64,000 nt of DNA from Acidobacteriota bacterium (GTDB lineage: Bacteria; Acidobacteriota; Thermoanaerobaculia; Gp7-AA8): positions 1-64,000 of the forward strand of contig QHVT01000012.1 in assembly GCA_003223645.1 (NCBI GenBank), in the 5' to 3' direction. Made by a program: the position numbers and the translations under genes. Below the pieces are notes generated by a model. That model did no database searches, was not told the origin of the DNA, and saw only the letters and a list, made by a program, of their open reading frames with translations. Below are positions 57,482 to 64,000 of the stretch, in pieces. How positions within the stretch are numbered: position 1 is the first letter of the stretch; the number at the start of each line of letters is the position of its first letter.

Positions 57482-60283
57482 ATGCCTAAAGCTCCCGAAC
57501 AGCAGGCACGCGTCAGAATCGACGCGCAGCTCGAAGCTTGCGGCTGGGCCGTGCAGGACTTCAAAAACGCTGATTTCTCCGCCGGTCGCGGCATCGCGCT
57601 TCGCGAAGTGCGGCTGAAGACGGGACCTTGCGACTACCTTCTCCTGGTCGATCGAAGGCCGGTCGGCGTGGTGGAGGCGAAGAAGGAAGGCACGACGCTC
57701 TCGATCATTGCCGATCAGTCGACGAGCTACGCGAACAATCTGCCCGACTATCTGGCCGCCGAGATGGCGACGCCGCCTCCCTTTCGTTACGAGTCCACAG
57801 GGATTGAGACATTTTTTCGCGACGATCGCGACCCGTTTCCGCGCTCCCGTCCGGTGTTCACGTTTCATCGGCCCGAAACCCTCGGCGAGTGGGCGTCTGA
57901 GCCCGATACGCTTCGCGGTCGGCTCGACCGGATGCCGGAGATGAATCCGCTCGTCACGATCGGAATGCGCGACTGCCAGATCGAAGCGATTCGCGGATTG
58001 GAGGAGTCGTTCTCCCAAGCGCATCCGCGGGCGCTGATCCACATGGCCACCGGCGCGGGGAAGACCTTCACCGCCTGCGCCTTCATCTATCGGCTCATCA
58101 AGCACGCCGGCGCGAAGCGGGTGCTCTTCCTTGTCGACCGCTCGAACCTCGGCGATCAGGCCCGCGACGAGTTCGCGCGCTATCGCACTCCCGACACCGG
58201 CCGCCTCTTCACAGAGCTGTACAACGTGCAGCATCTGACCTCGCCGCACATCGACGACGTCGCGCGCGTCACCATCTGCACGATCCAGCGCCTCTATTCG
58301 ATTCTGCGCGAGGAGGAGCTGCCCGAGGGGGCGGACGACATTTCCGCCGCCGAGCTCGCGCAGGCGCTGGGCCGCACGCCGTCTCGCGATGTCGTCTACA
58401 ACCCCGCCGTCCCGATCGAGAAATTCGATTTCATCGTCACCGATGAATGTCACCGGTCGATCTACAACCTCTGGCGGCAGGGACTCGAGTACTTCGATGC
58501 CTTTCTCGTCGGCCTCACCGCCACGCCTGCGCCGCAGACCATCGCCTACTTTCATCAGAACCGCGTCGCCGAGTACAACCATGAGCGCGCCGTCGCCGAC
58601 GGCGTGAACGTCGGATATGACGTCTATCGCATTCGCACGCGGACCAGCGCGCAGGGCGGCAAAGTCGAAAAGGGATTGTTCATCGATCGACGCAGCAAGG
58701 CGTCGCGCGCATTGCGGCAGACGGTGCTCGATCAGGATCTCGACTACACGCCGGCGGATCTCGATCGGTCGGTGGTCGTTCCCGACCAGATCCGCACCGT
58801 CCTCAGCACCTACCGCGACGTCGTCTTCACGGAGCTGTTTCCCGGGCGGACCCTCCTGCCGAAGACGCTGATCTTCGCGAAGGAGGATTCCCACGCCGAG
58901 GACATCGTCCACATCTGCCGCGAAGTCTTCGGGCGTGGCAACGACTTCTGCAAGAAGATCACGTATCAGACCAAGCACCCGGTCACCGGGAAGCCGGTCA
59001 AGTCGAAGGAGATGATCAGCGAGTTCCGTCTCTCGCCGACGCTCCGTGTCGCGGTGACGGTGGACATGATCGCGACCGGCACGGACGTCAAGCCGATCGA
59101 GGTTCTGATCTTCCTGCGCGACGTGCGCAGCCGCGTCTATTTCGAGCAAATGAAGGGGCGCGGGACGCGCGTCCTCACTCCAACCGAACTGCAGGCCGTC
59201 TCTGGCGCGCAGGCAAACGCGAAAACGCATTTTGTCATCGTCGACGCGGTCGGCGTCTGCGAGAGCGACAAGACCGAGTCGCGTCCGCTCGATCGCAAGC
59301 CGGCCGTGCCGCTGAAGAATCTGTTGCAGCGGGTGATCTTTCCTGGCGGCCGTGATGAGGACACGCTGACGACGCTCGCCTCGCGTCTGGCCCGCCTCGA
59401 TCGCGAGTTGGACGCCTCGCAGCGCCAGCAGATCGCAAAAGCCTCGGACGGTGCGACACCGTCGACACTCGCGGCGTCGCTGTTGCGCGCGTTCGATCCT
59501 GACGCCATCGCAACGTTCGCGTCGAACAATCCGCACGTCGATGCAGCGGACATTCCGCGAGATGAGTACGAGGCGGCGCAGCGGCGGCTCATCGCCGAAG
59601 CCTGTGCGCCTTTCGATAAGCCGGCGCTGCGGGAAACGCTCGAGAACGTCAAGCGCGAGACCGAACAGACCATCGACATCTTCACGCTCGACGAAGTCGC
59701 GTCGCAGGGCTTCGACGCCGCGGCGAAAGAGAAGGCCGCCGGTCTGGTGCACTCGTTCCGCGACTACCTTGCCTCGCATCAGGCGGAAATCGACGCGCTG
59801 CAGATTCTCTACAGCCGGCCGTATCGGGAACGCCTCACGGAGGCAATGCTCAAGGAACTGGAGAAAAAGCTGCGCGAGCAGAACGCCACCTGGACCGAGG
59901 ACCGTCTGTGGGACGCCTTCGCCGTCACGACTCCGAAAAAAGTACGCGGGCGCTCGCAGGCCGGTCGCTTCGCCGACCTGGTGGCGCTGGTCCGTTTCGC
60001 CCTCGAACAGCAACCGGTGCTCGCGCCGTTCGCGGACTCGGTGCAGGAGCGCTTCGAGAAATGGCTGCGGCGGAAAGAGGGGAGCGGGATCGTGTTCACG
60101 AACGAGCAACGCACCTGGCTCGGCCTGATCCGCGACCACATCGCCACGAGCCTGAGCATCGAGCCCGAGGACTTCTCCTACGCGCCTTTCGACCAGCGCG
60201 GCGGCCTCGGAAAGGCGCATCAGCTCTTCGGCACCGAGCTCCCGCGCCTGCTGGACGAGCTCAATGAGGCACTGGCGGCATGA
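57482..60283 (+). CDS. hsdR: Type I restriction endonuclease subunit R
   Basis: CDYLLLVDRRPVGVVEAKKEG, MATGAGKTFTACAFIYRLIK, TDECHRSIYNLWRQGLEYFDAFLVGLTATPAPQT. Confidence 0.97.
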   Translation: MPKAPEQQARVRIDAQLEACGWAVQDFKNADFSAGRGIALREVRLKTGPCDYLLLVDRRPVGVVEAKKEGTTLSIIADQSTSYANNLPDYLAAEMATPPPFRYESTGIETFFRDDRDPFPRSRPVFTFHRPETLGEWASEPDTLRGRLDRMPEMNPLVTIGMRDCQIEAIRGLEESFSQAHPRALIHMATGAGKTFTACAFIYRLIKHAGAKRVLFLVDRSNLGDQARDEFARYRTPDTGRLFTELYNVQHLTSPHIDDVARVTICTIQRLYSILREEELPEGADDISAAELAQALGRTPSRDVVYNPAVPIEKFDFIVTDECHRSIYNLWRQGLEYFDAFLVGLTATPAPQTIAYFHQNRVAEYNHERAVADGVNVGYDVYRIRTRTSAQGGKVEKGLFIDRRSKASRALRQTVLDQDLDYTPADLDRSVVVPDQIRTVLSTYRDVVFTELFPGRTLLPKTLIFAKEDSHAEDIVHICREVFGRGNDFCKKITYQTKHPVTGKPVKSKEMISEFRLSPTLRVAVTVDMIATGTDVKPIEVLIFLRDVRSRVYFEQMKGRGTRVLTPTELQAVSGAQANAKTHFVIVDAVGVCESDKTESRPLDRKPAVPLKNLLQRVIFPGGRDEDTLTTLASRLARLDRELDASQRQQIAKASDGATPSTLAASLLRAFDPDAIATFASNNPHVDAADIPRDEYEAAQRRLIAEACAPFDKPALRETLENVKRETEQTIDIFTLDEVASQGFDAAAKEKAAGLVHSFRDYLASHQAEIDALQILYSRPYRERLTEAMLKELEKKLREQNATWTEDRLWDAFAVTTPKKVRGRSQAGRFADLVALVRFALEQQPVLAPFADSVQERFEKWLRRKEGSGIVFTNEQRTWLGLIRDHIATSLSIEPEDFSYAPFDQRGGLGKAHQLFGTELPRLLDELNEALAA

Positions 60284-60807
60284 GCATCCGCGACGTCATC
60301 ATCGCCATCAACCAGATGGAAGCGGACGGCATCATCGACCGCTACGCGATCGGAGGGGCGGTGGGTGCGACGTTCTATCTGGAGCCGGTGGCGACGCTGG
60401 ACGTCGACGTCTTCGTCGCCTTCCGACCTGAGCCGGGCCATCTCCTCGCCACTCCGAAGCCGATCTTCGACTACCTTGCCTCGCGCGGCTGGTCGATGAA
60501 AGGGGAGTACGTGATGATCGCCGGTTGGCCCGTACAGTTCCTCCCGCCTACCGGTCCCGTTGTGGAGGAAGCTCTCGCCGAGTCGGTGGAGGCGGACGTA
60601 GACGGCGTACCGGCACGAGTCTTCACGCCGGAACACCTCGCCGCCATTGCCTTGCAGACCGGCCGCGCGAAAGACAAAGCACGCCTGCTGCAGTTCGTCG
60701 AAGAAGGAGCGCTCGACGCGGCGCGATTTCAGGATATCGTGCGCCGCCACGATCTCGTTGAAGCCTGGGCAAAGTTTGAACGACAATTCCTGTCCGACAC
60801 GCCATGA
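60280..60807 (+). CDS. Nucleotidyltransferase-like protein (possible AbiEii/MNT-type)
   Basis: AIGGAVGATFYLEPVATLDVDVFV (GG...DxD); overlaps hsdR stop. Confidence 0.75.
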   Translation: MSIRDVIIAINQMEADGIIDRYAIGGAVGATFYLEPVATLDVDVFVAFRPEPGHLLATPKPIFDYLASRGWSMKGEYVMIAGWPVQFLPPTGPVVEEALAESVEADVDGVPARVFTPEHLAAIALQTGRAKDKARLLQFVEEGALDAARFQDIVRRHDLVEAWAKFERQFLSDTP

Positions 60808-60995
60808 CTCCATCCCTCCAGAAAGTCCTCGAAAGCAAACGCGCATTACGGCGTGAGCTGGCCTCACGACCGGTCGCGGAGAAGCTGCGGATGTTGGAGG
60901 CGATGCGGGAGCGGGAGTTGGCGATGGGGGCCGATCGAATGCGGGCGCAGCCGCAGTCACATCTTGATACTCGGACGTCTATCAGTGGGTCCTGA
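60804..60995 (+). CDS. Small helical protein coupled to the nucleotidyltransferase
   Basis: 63 aa; ATGA overlap; LQKVLESKRALRRELASRPVAEKLRMLEAMRERELAM. Confidence 0.6.
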   Translation: MTPSLQKVLESKRALRRELASRPVAEKLRMLEAMRERELAMGADRMRAQPQSHLDTRTSISGS

Positions 60996-63063
60996 TCAGT
61001 TCGACGTGCGCCGCGAATCGGAGCTGGGACGATACGAACTGCCGAAGAGCTGGAAGTGGGCCACGATTCCGGAGCTCATTGGGGATCGCGGCTTGTTCGT
61101 TGACGGTGATTGGGTTGAGAGCAAGGACCAGGATCCAGACGGCGATGTTCGCTTGATCCAATTGGCGGACGTGGGCGACGGACGTTATCGCAACAAGTCT
61201 GCACGGTTTCTTACTCGCGCAAAGGCAGTCGAGTTAGGATGCACTTTCCTCAGGCCGGGAGACATACTGATTGCGCGGATGCCTGATCCATTAGGTCGCG
61301 CGTGCATCTTTCCAGGCGACAGTAAGCCAGCCGTCACCGTCGTGGATGTTTGCATCGTGCGATCTGGCGATGGCGAATTCGATCACCCCTGGCTTTCATG
61401 GTTTGTAAACGCCTACCCGTTCAGGTCAGCTGTTGCAACTTTACAGGCCGGCTCTACTCGGAAACGCATTTCACGTGGAAATCTCGCAACGATACCGATG
61501 CCAGTTCCTCCGCTGTCGGAACAACAAAGGATTGTGGCGGAGATCGAGAAGCAGTTCACTCGGCTTGAAGCGGGCGTAGCATTGTTGAAACGGCTGTGCA
61601 ATAACCTCAAACGTCACCGTGCCGCAGTTCTCAGTGCCGCGTGTAACGGACGACTTGTCCAGTTGTCCGCAGATGGTGATGAAGTTGTCGACAGTCAGCA
61701 ACATCTTACTCAGACGCTGGTAGAGCGCAGACGACGGCTCATGCGATCAGGCGGCTACAATGAGCCCGCTCCTCTGGACCAAACAAATTTGCCTCCGATT
61801 CCTAAGCATTGGGTATGGGCACGCATGGAGCAACTCGGTTCCGTGATAGGCGGCTTCACAAAAAATCCAGCTCGGTCGAAGCTCCGCAACCGACTGCCGT
61901 ATCTGAGCGTCGCCAATGTTTATGCTAACGAGCTCCGGCTGGGCCATATCGAGTACGTCGGAGTTCGGGACACCGAGCTTGCGAAGTTACTGCTGCACCG
62001 TGGTGACTTATTGATTGTGGAGGGGAATGGGAGCAAAGATCAGATCGGGCGAGTCGCTGTTTGGGATGGCTCGATCGATCCATGCGTGCATCAGAATCAT
62101 CTGATCAAGGTTCGTCTCATCGAGCCGTCGATGTCGAACTGGGTTTCGCGCTGGCTGCAATCGCCGCTAGGACGTCATCAGGTGGAGCGCGTCGCGAGTT
62201 CCACGTCGGGGCTGTACACATTGAGCGTTAAGAAAGTTGGGAATCTTCCTGTTCCCCTCCCACCCCTCGCCGAACAACAACGCATTGTCGCCGAGGTCGA
62301 ACGCCGCCTCAGCGTGATCGAGGAGATGGAGAAAATTGTCGACGCGAATCTTCAGCGTGCCTCCCGACTTCGCCAGTCGATTCTGGAGCGTGCCTTCTCC
62401 GGTCGCTTCATCAAGAGCAGCGTCATAGACAAATCAGTCTCCAAAATCAAAGAAACATCACCTGCGAGCCGGCGTCACTTTCTTCGGGCTCTCCTTTCAG
62501 CGGAGATCGTTCATCAACTGCACGCCGAGCCGACATTCGGACAGATCAAGCACCAGAAGATCTTTCACCTGTGCGAGCACATCGCGGAGATCACGGATCT
62601 CGACGTCCGTTATCATCGCGACGCCGCCGGTCCCTATGACAATCGTCTGATCTATGCAAACGAAGCTGAGCTGAAGCGGCAGAAATGGTATGAATCGTAT
62701 TCACGGAAGAAAGTTGGGCATGGCTATCGCGCTCTGGCGAAGGCAGGCGGCCACGAGAAGTATCTCGAGCGTTATTGGCCGGAGAAGCTCGAGACGATCC
62801 GGCGTCTGATCCGTCTCATGCGACATTGGGACACCGAACGCTGTGAGATTTTCGCCACAGCGTATGCAGCCTGGAATGATCTGCTTCTGTGGGAAAAGGA
62901 GGTATCCGACGACGCAATCCTGCAAGAGGTTCTTTACAGGTGGCACGACAGTAAGCAACGAATCCCCGAAGCGCGATGGCGCAAGGCGTTGGAGTGGATG
63001 AGGAAGGAAGGCTTCGTGCCCACGGGATTTGGAAAGCCCACGGCGGCAGCCTCACGCCCATGA
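60988..63063 (+). CDS. hsdS: Type I restriction specificity subunit with extra C-terminal domain (start approximate)
   Basis: Two TRD/conserved-region halves (LPKSWKWATIPELIG...PPLSEQQRIVAEIEKQF; IPKHWVWARMEQLGSV...PPLAEQQRIVAEVERRL) and about 200 further residues. Confidence 0.92.
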   Translation, partial: GPDQFDVRRESELGRYELPKSWKWATIPELIGDRGLFVDGDWVESKDQDPDGDVRLIQLADVGDGRYRNKSARFLTRAKAVELGCTFLRPGDILIARMPDPLGRACIFPGDSKPAVTVVDVCIVRSGDGEFDHPWLSWFVNAYPFRSAVATLQAGSTRKRISRGNLATIPMPVPPLSEQQRIVAEIEKQFTRLEAGVALLKRLCNNLKRHRAAVLSAACNGRLVQLSADGDEVVDSQQHLTQTLVERRRRLMRSGGYNEPAPLDQTNLPPIPKHWVWARMEQLGSVIGGFTKNPARSKLRNRLPYLSVANVYANELRLGHIEYVGVRDTELAKLLLHRGDLLIVEGNGSKDQIGRVAVWDGSIDPCVHQNHLIKVRLIEPSMSNWVSRWLQSPLGRHQVERVASSTSGLYTLSVKKVGNLPVPLPPLAEQQRIVAEVERRLSVIEEMEKIVDANLQRASRLRQSILERAFSGRFIKSSVIDKSVSKIKETSPASRRHFLRALLSAEIVHQLHAEPTFGQIKHQKIFHLCEHIAEITDLDVRYHRDAAGPYDNRLIYANEAELKRQKWYESYSRKKVGHGYRALAKAGGHEKYLERYWPEKLETIRRLIRLMRHWDTERCEIFATAYAAWNDLLLWEKEVSDDAILQEVLYRWHDSKQRIPEARWRKALEWMRKEGFVPTGFGKPTAAASRP

Positions 63064-64000
63064 TGGCTCACGCTCTCGTCGCGAAGCTTTGGAACTACTG
63101 CAACATCCTGCGGGATGACGGACTGTCGTACGGCGACTACGTGGAGCAGCTTACGTTCCTCCTATTCCTCAAGATGGCGGACGAACAACGTCATCCGCCG
63201 TTCAATAAGCCATCGGCGATTCCCAGGGGCTATGACTGGGCAGAGCTGCGGAAGCGCGATGGCGACGATCTGGAGATCCAGTACCGGCACACTCTCGAAG
63301 AGCTGGGGAAACGTCCCGGACTTCTCGGAATCATCTTCCGGAAGGCGCAGAACAAGATTCAGGATCCGGCCAAGCTGCGGCGGCTGATCGTCGATCTGAT
63401 CGACAAGGAGCAGTGGTCGTCGCTCGACGTTGACGTCAAAGGCGACGCCTACGAAGGGCTGCTGCAGAAGAACGCCGAGGATGTGAAGGGCGGGGCAGGG
63501 CAGTACTTCACGCCGCGCGCGCTCATCGCCGCGATGGTCGAAGTCATGGCGCCGCGTCCGAACGAGACGATCTGCGATCCGGCCTGCGGTACCGGCGGTT
63601 TTCTTCTCGGCGCGTACAACTATCTCGCCGATCCGAAGCACTACAAGCTCGATAAGGCGCAGAAGAAGCGCCTCAAGCACGGCACGTTCTACGGCATCGA
63701 ACTGGTCGACGGTGTCACGCGGCTCTGCGCCATGAACCTCCTGCTGCATGGCATCGGCGGCGACTCCGACGACGAACTTCCCGTAGTGACGAAAGATGCG
63801 CTGGCGGAGAAGCACGGAGAGTACGACCTCGTCCTCGCCAATCCGCCGTTCGGCAAGAAGAGCAGCGTCACGATCGTGAATGAGGCCGGCGAGACGTCGA
63901 AGGAGTCGCTGGTCATCAATCGCAATGACTTCGTCGCGTCGACCAGCAACAAGCAGCTCAACTTCGTTCAGCACATTTTCACGATCCTGAAGCAGCATGG
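63060..64000 (+). CDS. hsdM: Type I DNA methyltransferase subunit M, truncated by window edge
   Basis: Read directly, not in the ORF track: GAGQYFTPRALIAAMVEVMAPRPNETICDPACGTGGFLL, LANPPFGKK. Confidence 0.96.
   Translation, partial: MMAHALVAKLWNYCNILRDDGLSYGDYVEQLTFLLFLKMADEQRHPPFNKPSAIPRGYDWAELRKRDGDDLEIQYRHTLEELGKRPGLLGIIFRKAQNKIQDPAKLRRLIVDLIDKEQWSSLDVDVKGDAYEGLLQKNAEDVKGGAGQYFTPRALIAAMVEVMAPRPNETICDPACGTGGFLLGAYNYLADPKHYKLDKAQKKRLKHGTFYGIELVDGVTRLCAMNLLLHGIGGDSDDELPVVTKDALAEKHGEYDLVLANPPFGKKSSVTIVNEAGETSKESLVINRNDFVASTSNKQLNFVQHIFTILKQH

Noticed and set aside
57224-60220. 998-aa minus-strand ORF
   Set aside because: Antisense shadow of hsdR in high-GC DNA; no recognisable motifs, whereas the plus strand encodes a clear HsdR.

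Overview
A 64 kb, high-GC bacterial window, probably from an Acidobacteriota-like genome (inferred from gene style and dispersed repeats; no rRNA marker is present). Most of it is housekeeping: leuS, rpsT, ssb, dtd, a Tol-Pal operon, clpS/clpA, kup, aat, a TonB-dependent receptor, cfa and regulators. It ends in an accessory region with TA genes and a type I R-M locus containing an embedded nucleotidyltransferase gene. The standout is a tightly packed minus-strand operon at about 7.9-13.9 kb: AraC-type regulator - C1 (papain-like) peptidase - very large Cys-rich repeat protein - APH-like kinase - HopA1-family protein - LanC-like cyclase. The kinase and HopA1 pair matches class V lanthipeptide dehydration machinery, here joined to a LanC with apparently intact zinc ligands. 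The 450-aa repeat protein looks like a multi-core RiPP precursor: 19 tandem units with consensus PTLxGxTCPxxxC. In these units the number of conserved Thr/Ser positions matches the number of Cys, and the second Thr and second Cys are lost together in all three degenerate units. I propose this as a candidate multi-core lanthipeptide system that may be undescribed. Other notable points: a degenerate higB beside an intact higA, a chimeric stk/clpA duplication next to vapBC, palindromic repeats inserted in frame in leuS and in a REC-EAL gene, and many intergenic palindromes built from 7-8-mers. No tools were run; all family calls come from reading motifs.
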